Assembly (NCBI GenBank): GCA_023417775.1
Contig: JAEZEJ010000124.1
Location: forward strand, 1 to 37,790
Length of the DNA: 37,790 nt
Direction: 5' to 3'
Source: Actinomycetes bacterium
Lineage (GTDB): Bacteria; Actinomycetota; Actinomycetes; Propionibacteriales; Nocardioidaceae
Made by a program: the position numbers and the translations under genes. Below are positions 22,905 to 29,913 of this stretch, piece by piece. Numbering within the stretch: position 1 is the stretch's first letter; every line of letters starts with the position of its first letter. Under the pieces are notes generated by a model that did not search any database, was not told the DNA's origin, and saw nothing but the letters and a program-made list of their open reading frames with translations.

Positions 22905-24626
22905 TCAGCCGGTGGGCACGGCGAGGGCGGCGACGAGCTGACGGTAGAGTTCCGAGGCCTCGAGCAGCTCCTGGTGGGTGCCGCGGGCCGCGACCTTCCC
23001 GTGCTCCATCACGATGATCTCGTCGGCATCGACGACCGTGCTGAGCCGATGCGCGATCGTCAACACGGCCCCGCGCTCCGCCTGCCGCCGGATCGCGCGG
23101 TGGATCGCGGCCTCGGTGATCCCGTCGACCTGGGCCGTGGCCTCGTCGAGCAGGAGCACGTCCGGCTCGGCCAGCAGTGCCCGTGCCACCGCGATGCGCT
23201 GACGCTGGCCGCCGGAGACCGAGGTGTCGGTCAGCGGGGTGTCCAGCCCGTCGGGGAGCTGGGCGACGAGCTCGTCGAGCCGCAGCTCGACCAGCACCTC
23301 GTCGACGGCCGCGGGGGTCGCCGCTGGATTGACGAAGCGCAGGTTCTCTCCGATCGTCCCCGGCACCACCGGCGTCTCCTGCTCGACATAGGCGATCCGT
23401 CCTCGGATCTGGGCCGGGGCGAGCGACTCGTACGGCACCTCTCCGAGCCGCAGTCCGCCCTCCTCGGGGTCCAGGAAGGCGAGCACGGCGGAGAGTACCG
23501 AGGTCTTGCCGGCACCGGACGGTCCGACGAGGGCGATGTGCCCTCGCTCCGGCACGGTGATGGAGACCCCGTCGAGAGCCGGATCGGCATCCTCGGCGTA
23601 CCGCGCTCGCACGCCCTCGACCGCGATCCCTCCCGAGGAGGGCGCGGGCCCGGCGAGCTCCGTCCGGGGCTCGGGCTCCAGCTCGTCGATCTCGCGGATG
23701 CGCCCGGCCGCGGCGATCCCCGCCTGCAGGGCGGTCATGTTCTGGCTGAGCTCGGTGATCGGCCCCATGAGACCGAAGGCATAGAGCAGGAAGGCCACGA
23801 GGGTCGAGACCTCCATGTCCCCCGCGGCGACCCGGGCGGCGCCGACGGCGAGGATCACGATGATGGCCGCCTGGATGCCCGTCCACGCGATCGTCCAGGC
23901 GACCACCTCGCGCCGCACGGCGCGTACGCCGTGCACACGCGCCCGCCGGGCATCGTCGAAGAGCCGCTCCCGCTGCCGTTCCTCGGCTCCCGCTGCCTTG
24001 ACGGTCTTGATGGCGCGCAAGGTGCCCTCGGTCCCGGCTCCCAGGTCGGCGAGGGCGCCTTGGGCCTGCTCCTGGGCCTGGGCGATCGCCGGCATCAGCA
24101 GCCCGAAGAGGACCGCGACGATGATCACGGCGGTGAGCGTCGCCGCGAACAGCACGAGATCCAGGACGGCCATGAGCACGAGCGTCCCGACCAGGACGAT
24201 GCTGCCGTTGACCAGACCGACGAGGCTCGAGGATGCCGCCTCCCGCATGAGCACCGAGTCGCTCGTCACCCGGGTGACGAGTTCGCCGGTCGGCCGCCGG
24301 AGCAGCGGCAGCACCTTGGCGGACAGGAAGCGGGCGATCATATGGCGACGCGCGTCGAAGACGATGTCCTCGGCGAGGGTGCCCAGGAGGATCCACTGCC
24401 GCCAGCTGATCACCGCACCCACCAGGAGCAGCACCAGCAGGGCGACCACCGGGCCGGTGATCGAGCCGCCGGCCGCGAGCGTGTCGAGGACCCACTTGGT
24501 CACCAGCGGGGTGGCGAGCTCCATGGCGGAGGCGAACAACCCCAGGAACAGGGCGATGATCAGGGTGACGCGATGCGGACGCGTGAAGGACCACAGCACG
24601 GCGAAACGCGATCGCGAGTCAGTCAT
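22905..24626 (-). CDS. ABC exporter half-transporter (MsbA/multidrug type)
   Basis: 573 residues with six membrane spans in the N-terminal half (first at about 20-40) and one nucleotide-binding domain: Walker A GPSGAGKTS, signature VSGGQRQR (Val for the usual Leu), Walker B LLLDEAT and switch His in IAHRLS. It should work as a homodimer exporting a drug or lipid-like compound. ATG 24626 is used; GTG 24632 two codons upstream is an alternative. No ribosome site is visible. A TetR gene diverges 75 bases away and a palindrome lies directly upstream, so the TetR protein probably represses it. Its end faces metX across 25 bases. Confidence 0.93.
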   Translation of the reverse strand: MTDSRSRFAVLWSFTRPHRVTLIIALFLGLFASAMELATPLVTKWVLDTLAAGGSITGPVVALLVLLLVGAVISWRQWILLGTLAEDIVFDARRHMIARFLSAKVLPLLRRPTGELVTRVTSDSVLMREAASSSLVGLVNGSIVLVGTLVLMAVLDLVLFAATLTAVIIVAVLFGLLMPAIAQAQEQAQGALADLGAGTEGTLRAIKTVKAAGAEERQRERLFDDARRARVHGVRAVRREVVAWTIAWTGIQAAIIVILAVGAARVAAGDMEVSTLVAFLLYAFGLMGPITELSQNMTALQAGIAAAGRIREIDELEPEPRTELAGPAPSSGGIAVEGVRARYAEDADPALDGVSITVPERGHIALVGPSGAGKTSVLSAVLAFLDPEEGGLRLGEVPYESLAPAQIRGRIAYVEQETPVVPGTIGENLRFVNPAATPAAVDEVLVELRLDELVAQLPDGLDTPLTDTSVSGGQRQRIAVARALLAEPDVLLLDEATAQVDGITEAAIHRAIRRQAERGAVLTIAHRLSTVVDADEIIVMEHGKVAARGTHQELLEASELYRQLVAALAVPTG

Positions 24627-24632
24627 GCTCAC

Positions 24633-24656
24633 TATTAAGACATAGCTGTCCTAATA
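24633..24656. promoter_or_regulatory. 24-bp imperfect palindrome, candidate TetR operator
   Basis: Arms TATTAAGACA and TGTCCTAATA flank a 4-base centre. Nine of ten arm positions pair, the exception being A/C at the sixth base. It lies between divergent ABC exporter and TetR genes and abuts the exporter start, where it would block transcription. It is also the most AT-rich stretch for kilobases. The link to the adjacent TetR protein is inference. Confidence 0.65.
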
Positions 24657-24689
24657 ACGACGGGTCAGGCGCAGGACAGGACACATTGG

Positions 24690-24695
24690 TAGCCT
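24690..24695 (+). promoter_or_regulatory. -10 hexamer TAGCCT for the TetR gene
   Basis: TAGCCT ends six bases before GTG 24702, consistent with a leaderless message. Confidence 0.5.
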
Positions 24696-24701
24696 GCCGG
24701 A

Positions 24702-25247
24702 GTGAGCACCCCGACCCAGGACCGCACCCGCCGCGCCATCCTCCTCGCGGCGATCCGCGTCCTGGGCAGCAACCGCCGGGCGAGCATGCGCGAGATCGGC
24801 GAGGCGGCCGAGGTCGCCCGCAGCACCGTCCACCGCTACTTCGCGGACCGGCCCGCCCTCGAGGCCGCCGTCGGCAGCTTCGTCGAGGAGGAGTACGCCC
24901 AGATCGCCGAGGATGCCCGGCCGCGGGAGGGCACGGGGCTCGAGGCGCTGATGCGCCTGGCGACCGAGCTCTTCGACCGCCTCGACATCCTCGGGTGGTG
25001 GTTCCTGATGCCCGAGGACGAGCAGGCCCTCGAGGATCTCGAGGAGGACGAGGTCGTCGCCGCGCTCGTCGAACGAGGGCACGCCGACCACTCGATCGAC
25101 CCGGTGCTCCCGGGGGCGTGGGTCAGTGACATGCTCTGGTCGCTGCTCTACTCCGCGAACGCCCGCACGCGCTCCGCCGCGCAGACCAGGGGCGAGGTGC
25201 GCAGCCTGTTCCTGCACAGCCTGCGCAAGTCCATCGCCATGGGCTGA
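24702..25247 (+). CDS. TetR-family transcriptional regulator of the divergent exporter
   Basis: 181 residues. The DNA-binding domain at about 8-52 holds the helix-turn-helix ASMREIGEAAEVARSTVHRYFADRPAL, followed by a helical effector-binding domain with aromatic residues (LGWWFLMPEDEQ). Gene orientation and the palindrome at 24633-24656 suggest that it controls the ABC exporter and possibly itself, with the exported compound as inducer. The start is GTG. It ends one base before the converging GNAT gene. Confidence 0.9.
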   Translation: MSTPTQDRTRRAILLAAIRVLGSNRRASMREIGEAAEVARSTVHRYFADRPALEAAVGSFVEEEYAQIAEDARPREGTGLEALMRLATELFDRLDILGWWFLMPEDEQALEDLEEDEVVAALVERGHADHSIDPVLPGAWVSDMLWSLLYSANARTRSAAQTRGEVRSLFLHSLRKSIAMG

Positions 25248-25248
25248 C

Positions 25249-25530
25249 TCAGTCCGTCACCAGGTCGGCGTATTCGGTGTGCTTCTGCAGGAACTGCCGG
25301 ACATAGGGGCAGGTCGGGCGGATCCGCAGCCCGCGCGAACGGATGTCCTCCAGGGCGGCGGTCACCAGCTGGCTCGCCAGCCCCTGCCCCTCGAAGCGCT
25401 CGTCGATCTCCGTATGCGGCAGGACCAGGACGTCCCCATCGGGCTGCGCCACCAGCTGACCCGCCAGCTCGCCGTCGACGTGGATCTCGTACCGCTGCTC
25501 GGCCTCGTTATGGCTGACCTCAGTGCTCAT
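25249..25530 (-). CDS. Small GNAT-like N-acetyltransferase (YjdJ/COG2388 type)
   Basis: 93 residues, the short single-domain type of the GNAT fold. The acetyl-CoA loop region is FEGQGLASQLVTAAL at about 46-60, followed by RIRPTCPYVRQFLQKHTEYADLV, which matches the C-terminal CPYV-x-x-F-x-x-HPEY motif of the YjdJ family except for Thr in place of Pro. Members are related to GTLF3B and their substrates are largely unknown. TAGGCT lies six bases before ATG 25530. purQ lies 44 bases upstream on the same strand, behind a hairpin. Confidence 0.88.
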   Translation of the reverse strand: MSTEVSHNEAEQRYEIHVDGELAGQLVAQPDGDVLVLPHTEIDERFEGQGLASQLVTAALEDIRSRGLRIRPTCPYVRQFLQKHTEYADLVTD

Positions 25531-25536
25531 AGTCCG

Positions 25537-25542
25537 AGCCTA
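25537..25542 (-). promoter_or_regulatory. -10 hexamer TAGGCT for the GNAT-like gene
   Basis: TAGGCT on the minus strand ends exactly six bases before ATG 25530. Confidence 0.5.
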
Positions 25543-25557
25543 GGGTCGCCCCGGTCG

Positions 25558-25573
25558 GCGCGCAGCCGCGCGC
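25558..25573 (-). terminator. GC hairpin directly after purQ
   Basis: GCGCGC arms flank a four-base loop, one base after the purQ stop codon on the minus strand. No T-run follows, as is usual for actinobacterial hairpins. It would separate purSQ from the GNAT-like gene. Confidence 0.45.
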
Positions 25574-25574
25574 G

Positions 25575-26243
25575 TCAGGCGAGGACGGACTGCAGGACCG
25601 AGGTGAAGAAGCCCAGACCATCGGTGCCGGGACCGCACAGATCCTCGACCGCATGCTCGGGGTGAGGCATGAGCCCGACGACATTGCCGCGCTCATTGGC
25701 GATCCCGGCGATCTCGTTGATCGAGCCGTTCGGGTTCACGCCCACGTAGCGCGCGACCACCCGGCCGCCGTCCTCCAGCTCGCGGACAGTGTCGGGCGAG
25801 GCCACGAATCCACCCTCGCCGTTCTTCAACGGGACGGTGATCTCCTGGCCGGCGGCATAGTCGCGGGTCCAGGCGGTGTCGGCATTGTCGATGCGCAGCA
25901 CCTGATCACGGCAGACGAAGGTGCGGTGATCATTGCGGATCAGCGCACCGGGCAGCAGGTGGGACTCGCAGAGGATCTGGAAGCCGTTGCAGATGCCGAG
26001 CACCGGCAGCCCGCCCTTGGCTCCCTCGATCACCTGCTCCATGACCGGAGCGAAGCGCGCGATGGCTCCGCAGCGCAGGTAGTCGCCATAGGAGAAGCCG
26101 CCGGGCAGGATCACGGCATCGACGCCCGCGAGGGTGTGATCGCCGTGCCACAGCGCCACCGGCTCAGCACCGGCGAGCCGCACCGCGCGACGGGCATCGC
26201 CATCGTCGAGGGATCCGGGGAAGGTGACGACGCCGACCTTCAC
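25575..26243 (-). CDS. purQ: Phosphoribosylformylglycinamidine synthase, glutaminase subunit
   Basis: 222 residues, class I glutamine amidotransferase. It supplies ammonia to PurL for FGAM formation in purine synthesis. The nucleophile is Cys85 in GICNGFQIL, and the His/Glu of the triad lie in GLMPHPEHAVEDL near the C-terminus. The start begins with VKVGVVTFPGSLDDGDA. GTG 26243 overlaps the purS stop (GTGA); the longer open frame upstream shadows purS. The expected third subunit gene purL is not next to it and is absent from the window. Confidence 0.95.
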   Translation of the reverse strand: MKVGVVTFPGSLDDGDARRAVRLAGAEPVALWHGDHTLAGVDAVILPGGFSYGDYLRCGAIARFAPVMEQVIEGAKGGLPVLGICNGFQILCESHLLPGALIRNDHRTFVCRDQVLRIDNADTAWTRDYAAGQEITVPLKNGEGGFVASPDTVRELEDGGRVVARYVGVNPNGSINEIAGIANERGNVVGLMPHPEHAVEDLCGPGTDGLGFFTSVLQSVLA

Positions 26244-26488
26244 GCGCCGGCCTCCACCCGCACCTCGAAGTCCTCGATGACCGGATTGGACAACAGCGTG
26301 CCGGCGATCTCGCGGACCTGGTCCAGCGTGGCCTCGTCGGTGTCCGGCACCTCCAGCTCGAAGCGCTTGCCCTGCCGGACATCGGTGACCGAGGTGAAGC
26401 CGAGGCGCGGCAGCGCACCGTGGACGGCCTTGCCTTGGGGGTCGAGGATCTCGGGCTTGGGCATGACATCGACGATGACGCGGGCCAC
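26240..26488 (-). CDS. purS: Phosphoribosylformylglycinamidine synthase subunit PurS
   Basis: 82 residues, the small structural subunit that bridges PurQ and PurL. It has the family pattern RVIVDVMPKPEILDPQGKAV at the N-terminus, then RLGFTSVTDVRQGKRFEL and an EDFEVRVE ending. GTG 26488 has CAGGGAGC about 7 bases upstream as ribosome site. It is coupled to purQ by a 4-base overlap. A large hairpin lies just upstream at 26509-26549. Confidence 0.94.
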   Translation of the reverse strand: MARVIVDVMPKPEILDPQGKAVHGALPRLGFTSVTDVRQGKRFELEVPDTDEATLDQVREIAGTLLSNPVIEDFEVRVEAGA

Positions 26489-26508
26489 GGGCGCTCCCTG
26501 GAACGACG

Positions 26509-26549
26509 GACGGGGTGACGGTCCGAGTGTATCGGTCCGTCACCCCGTC
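26509..26549. terminator. 41-base hairpin between acyl-CoA ligase and purS
   Basis: A 13-bp perfect outer stem (26509-26521 with 26537-26549) continues after one T-T mismatch with four more pairs around a 5-base loop. It lies 37 bases beyond the acyl-CoA ligase stop and should terminate that transcript. The loop side also holds TACACT (26526-26531 on the minus strand), a possible -10 for purSQ, so terminator and promoter may overlap. Confidence 0.6.
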
Positions 26550-26585
26550 ATCGGGTGCTGCCTCCCCGCGTGAGCGGTGAGCGGC

Positions 26586-28139
26586 TCAGCTCAGCTCGCG
26601 CTTGAGGATCTTGCCGGTGGAGGTCATCGGCAGCTCGTCGCGGAACTCCACGATGCGCGGGTACTTGTAGGCCGCGAACTGCTCCTTGCCCCAGGCGACC
26701 AGCTCGTCCTCGGTGATCTCGGCACCGGGCTCGCGGACGACGACCGCCTTGACCTCCTCGCCGTGCGACTCGTGGGGCACGCCGATGACCGCGACCAGCG
26801 ACACCGCCGGATGGGTCATCAGCACCTCCTCGAGCTCACGCGGGTAGACGTTGTAGCCGCCGCGGATGATCATGTCCTTGCTGCGGTCGACGATGAAGTA
26901 GTAGCCGTCGGCATCGCGACGGCCGAGATCGCCGGAGCGGAACCACTCGCCGTGGATGGCCTCCTCGGTCGCGGCCGGGCGCTTGTAGTAGCCCTTCATG
27001 ATGCCGTGACCCTTGATCGCGATCTCGCCGATCGCCTCCGGGTCCTCGGGGATCTCGTTCCAGTCGTTGTCGATGAGCTTCATCTCCACGCCCTTGACCG
27101 GCTTGCCGATCGAGCCGACCACCGGAGGCTCGCCCCACGGCGAGAAGGAGGCGACCGGCGAGGTCTCCGACAGGCCATAGCCCTCCAGGATCGTGACACC
27201 GAACTTCTCCTGGAACTGGCGGTGGATGTCACCGGGCAGCGCCGCGCCGCCGGCAGCGGCCACCCGCAGGTTCTTGGCGATCTCGGCGACATCGACCGTC
27301 TCGTCGAGGGCACCGAGCAGGCCCCAGTACATCGTCGGGACACCGGCGAAGAAGGTGACCTTCTCGCTGAGCAGCAGCTTGATCGCCGGCTCGGCCTCGA
27401 ACCGAGGCAGCATCACCATCGTGCCGCCGTACAGGAGGGAGCCGTTCTGGATGACCGTCTGGCCGAAGATGTGGAACAGCGGCAGGACCGCGAGATAGGT
27501 GTCGGGGTTGTTCTCATCGGCCTGGAAGGTCGACTCGCCCAGCGCGGCGTTGTCGTACATATTGCGGTGCCGGAGCTCGGCCCCCTTGGGCTGACCGGTG
27601 GTGCCCGAGGTGTACAGGATGACCGCGGTGTCATCGTCATCGCGCGCCACGCTCTCGAAGACCGGGGGCTGCTCGGCGACGAGCGGGGCGTAGTACTCCG
27701 GTCCCTCCAGCGGCGCCGGGGCGGCCGAATCGAGCTTGATGAGGAAGAAGTCCTTGACGCCCTCGACCTGATTGAAGCCCTCCCAGGCGTGGTCGCCGAT
27801 CGGCACACCGGGTGCGCCCTCGAAGGCGAAATAGGCCTTCGCATCGGAGTCGTCGAGGTGATACGCGACCTCACGCGCGGTCAGCAGGATATTGAGCGGC
27901 ACCACGGTGGCGCCGGTCTTGAGGATGCCGAAGTAGACGATCGTGAAGTACGGCAGGTTCGGGATCGACATCGCGACCTTGTCGCCCGGCTCGATCCCCC
28001 GCGACACCAGCAGGTTCGCGACCTGATTGGCAGCCCCGTCGACCTGCGCATAGGTCAGACGCGTGTCGCCGAAGACGATCGCGGTGCGCTCGGGATACTT
28101 CTTCGCCGATTCCTCGAGGATGCGAGACAGATTGGCCAC
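26586..28139 (-). CDS. Acyl-CoA synthetase (FadD-like AMP-binding ligase)
   Basis: 517 residues of the ANL superfamily, activating a fatty acid with ATP to acyl-AMP and then to the CoA thioester. The phosphate-binding motif TSGTTGQPKG is at about 177-186, GYGLSETSP marks the A5-like motif, RSGDLGRRDADGYYFIVDRSKD the hinge region, and the C-terminal catalytic Lys is about 510 in STGKILKREL. The pattern suits medium or long chains, but chain length cannot be read. GTG 28139 was chosen with AGGGAG about 9 bases upstream; an in-frame start at 28226 would cross the promoter. A nested palindrome covers the promoter. Confidence 0.93.
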   Translation of the reverse strand: MANLSRILEESAKKYPERTAIVFGDTRLTYAQVDGAANQVANLLVSRGIEPGDKVAMSIPNLPYFTIVYFGILKTGATVVPLNILLTAREVAYHLDDSDAKAYFAFEGAPGVPIGDHAWEGFNQVEGVKDFFLIKLDSAAPAPLEGPEYYAPLVAEQPPVFESVARDDDDTAVILYTSGTTGQPKGAELRHRNMYDNAALGESTFQADENNPDTYLAVLPLFHIFGQTVIQNGSLLYGGTMVMLPRFEAEPAIKLLLSEKVTFFAGVPTMYWGLLGALDETVDVAEIAKNLRVAAAGGAALPGDIHRQFQEKFGVTILEGYGLSETSPVASFSPWGEPPVVGSIGKPVKGVEMKLIDNDWNEIPEDPEAIGEIAIKGHGIMKGYYKRPAATEEAIHGEWFRSGDLGRRDADGYYFIVDRSKDMIIRGGYNVYPRELEEVLMTHPAVSLVAVIGVPHESHGEEVKAVVVREPGAEITEDELVAWGKEQFAAYKYPRIVEFRDELPMTSTGKILKRELS

Positions 28140-28157
28140 GGTGCTTCTCCCTGTGAT

Positions 28158-28188
28158 CAGTGACAGTGACGATGTCACGTTCACTGTA
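28158..28188 (-). promoter_or_regulatory. acyl-CoA ligase promoter with nested palindromic operator
   Basis: TACAGT (minus strand, 28183-28188) is the -10. A 29-base palindrome at 28158-28186 overlaps it: outer arms CAGTGA/TCACTG, inner arms GTGAC/GTCAC around GAT, with 11 of 13 positions before the centre pairing. A repressor bound here would block initiation. TetR- or GntR-type fatty-acid regulators are plausible, but none is encoded next to it. Confidence 0.55.
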
Positions 28189-28245
28189 ACGGGCGTCTCA
28201 GCCGATGTCGCCAGTGACTCCACCATTCGGTGACGGCACGGAGAG

Positions 28246-29106
28246 CTACCAGGTCTGGCCGGTGAGCAGCTCGAAGGCCTCGATATAGCGCGCGCGGGTG
28301 CGCTCGACGATCTCGTCGGGAAGCCGCGGGGGCGCCTCCTCCCCGCGACGGTCCCAGCCGCTCGCGGGCGAGGTCAGCCAGTTGCGCACGATCTGCTTGT
28401 CGAAGGACGCCTGCGCACGACCCGGCTCCCACTCGTCGGCGGGCCAGAAACGCGAGGAGTCCGGGGTGAGCACCTCGTCGGCGAGCACGATGGTGCCGTC
28501 CTCGCGCTGGCCGAACTCGAGCTTGGTGTCGGCGAGGATGATGCCCCGCCCGCGCGCGGTCCGCTCGGCCAGGTTGTAGACGCCGAGGGTCAGATCGCGC
28601 AGGCGGGTGGCGGCCTCCTGGCCGATGGTCGCGGCGACCTGCTCGAAGCTGACGTTCTCATCGTGCTCGCCCGCCTCGGCCTTCGTCGCAGGGGTGAAGA
28701 TCGGCTCGGGGAGCCGGTCGCCGTCGACGAGCCCGGGGGGCAGCGGCACGCCGCACACCTCGCCCGTGGCCTGATAGTCGGCGAGTCCCGATCCGGTCAG
28801 ATAACCGCGGACCACGCACTCGACGGGGAACATGTCGAGCTTCTCCACGATGAGCGCTCGCCCCGCCACCGCCTCGGGCACGTCGGCGCTGACGACGTGA
28901 TTGGGTACGAGCTCGGCGAGCTGGTCGAACCACCAGAGCGACATGCGGGTGAGGATCTCGCCCTTGTCGGGGATCGGCGGCACGAGGCTGAAGTCGTAGG
29001 CGCTGATGCGATCGGAGGCGACCATGAGGTAGTGATCGCCATAGGAGTAGAGGTCGCGCACCTTGCCCGAGTGGACGTGGGTCGCGCCGGGGATGTCGAG
29101 GGCCAC
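28246..29106 (-). CDS. purC: Phosphoribosylaminoimidazole-succinocarboxamide synthase
   Basis: 286 residues, SAICAR synthetase, ATP-dependent joining of aspartate to CAIR. The start VALDIPGATHVHSGKVRDLY contains the G-K-V-R-D-x-Y nucleotide loop; VECVVRGYLTGSG and LADTKLEFGQ and LADEVLTPDSSRFW are further diagnostic blocks. The long form is usual in actinobacteria. The start is GTG with TAGGGT six bases upstream. The acyl-CoA ligase gene separates it from purSQ. Confidence 0.95.
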   Translation of the reverse strand: MALDIPGATHVHSGKVRDLYSYGDHYLMVASDRISAYDFSLVPPIPDKGEILTRMSLWWFDQLAELVPNHVVSADVPEAVAGRALIVEKLDMFPVECVVRGYLTGSGLADYQATGEVCGVPLPPGLVDGDRLPEPIFTPATKAEAGEHDENVSFEQVAATIGQEAATRLRDLTLGVYNLAERTARGRGIILADTKLEFGQREDGTIVLADEVLTPDSSRFWPADEWEPGRAQASFDKQIVRNWLTSPASGWDRRGEEAPPRLPDEIVERTRARYIEAFELLTGQTW

Positions 29107-29112
29107 GCCGAC

Positions 29113-29118
29113 ACCCTA
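29113..29118 (-). promoter_or_regulatory. -10 hexamer TAGGGT for purC
   Basis: TAGGGT on the minus strand ends six bases before the purC GTG at 29106. Confidence 0.5.
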
Positions 29119-29153
29119 CCCGCGGGCGCCCCCGCCTGACCCGCCGCGCGTGA

Positions 29154-29159
29154 CAGCAT
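29154..29159 (+). promoter_or_regulatory. -10-like hexamer CAGCAT for the cap-domain protein
   Basis: CAGCAT keeps the A at position 2 and T at position 6 and ends six bases before ATG 29166. It is back to back with the purC promoter. Confidence 0.4.
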
Positions 29160-29165
29160 GACCCC

Positions 29166-29723
29166 ATGGCCATCGTTCACCCCGACGCGACGATCACCCC
29201 CTCCAAGCATGAGCTGCTCGCCGCCTGGCTGCCCACGACCTCGTGGTGGCCGAGCGAGGAGCCGGTTCCGGCCCTCGCCGCCAATCTGCGCTTCGATGAC
29301 CCGGCCGGCGAGGTCGGCATGGAGCTGCAGCTGCTGCCGCTGCCGGTCGAGGGCCGGTTCGCGGTCGTGACGCTGACCTATCGCGATGCGCCGCTGGACG
29401 GGGCCGATCTGATCGGCGAGATGGAACACACCGCTCTCGGTCACCGCTGGGTCTACGACGGCACGACCGATCCGGTCTTCCTGGCCGAGATCGGCGCCGT
29501 GATCGCCGAGGGACGAGGCGGCTCGGCCTTGCAGTTGCGCGACGGCACGCAGCTGGACCGGCCGGCGACGTTGGCGACCGGGCGCGGCTCGGGCACCGGT
29601 GCGGGCGATCCGCAGATCCCGCGCTTCGTGCCCGCCGACGTGCCCGAGGCGGCCACCGGCACGCTCGAGGCGACCTGGGGCGACCACCCCGAGCCGGTCG
29701 TCCTCGCCTGGCTCACCCACTGA
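29166..29723 (+). CDS. Maltokinase N-terminal cap-like (CG0192-related) protein
   Basis: 185 residues resembling the N-terminal cap domain of mycobacterial maltokinase and stand-alone CG0192-related proteins: the start AIVHPDATITPSKHELLAAWLPT, then LRFDDPAGEVGMELQLL, LTYRDAPLDGADLIGEMEHTALGHRWVYDGTTDPVF. In maltokinase this domain precedes the kinase domain; here no kinase part follows, so it cannot phosphorylate by itself. Its role is unknown; binding a partner or sugar derivative is a guess. It diverges from purC and ends before a strong hairpin that also faces purB. Confidence 0.8.
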   Translation: MAIVHPDATITPSKHELLAAWLPTTSWWPSEEPVPALAANLRFDDPAGEVGMELQLLPLPVEGRFAVVTLTYRDAPLDGADLIGEMEHTALGHRWVYDGTTDPVFLAEIGAVIAEGRGGSALQLRDGTQLDRPATLATGRGSGTGAGDPQIPRFVPADVPEAATGTLEATWGDHPEPVVLAWLTH

Positions 29724-29755
29724 TCCAGAACGGGCCCGGGTGGTGGTCGACCACC

Positions 29756-29786
29756 CACCGCTTTCGGTCCCGGACCGAAAGCGGTG
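29756..29786. terminator. 15-bp perfect hairpin, bidirectional terminator
   Basis: Arms CACCGCTTTCGGTCC and GGACCGAAAGCGGTG pair perfectly around a single central base (too tight for a real loop, so inner pairs will open). It lies 33 bases after the cap-domain gene and before the end of convergent purB. The remaining 127 bases to purB hold GCCCCGCGGGGC at 29889-29900, a second small palindrome close to the purB stop, and no gene. Confidence 0.65.
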
Positions 29787-29913
29787 CGCCATCAACCTCT
29801 CGGCGGAGCCGAACAGGTCACCAGCCACCGCCGCACAGGACGGCGGCGATCAACGGTGAGCCATCGACCACCGCCCGCCAGGCCGGCGGCCCCGCGGGGC
29901 GAATGGGGCGAGG

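Noticed and set aside
22716..24638. 640-codon plus-strand frame opposite the ABC exporter
   Set aside because: It shadows the exporter, which has complete Walker and signature motifs; the plus-strand frame has none.
28140..28226. N-terminal extension of the acyl-CoA ligase to 28226
   Set aside because: The extension would translate the -10 element and the palindromic operator; GTG 28139 has a ribosome site and gives the normal family N-terminus.
29787..29913. Possible small gene or RNA between the hairpin and purB
   Set aside because: No start with a supported frame, ribosome site or -10 hexamer; only small GC palindromes near the purB stop.
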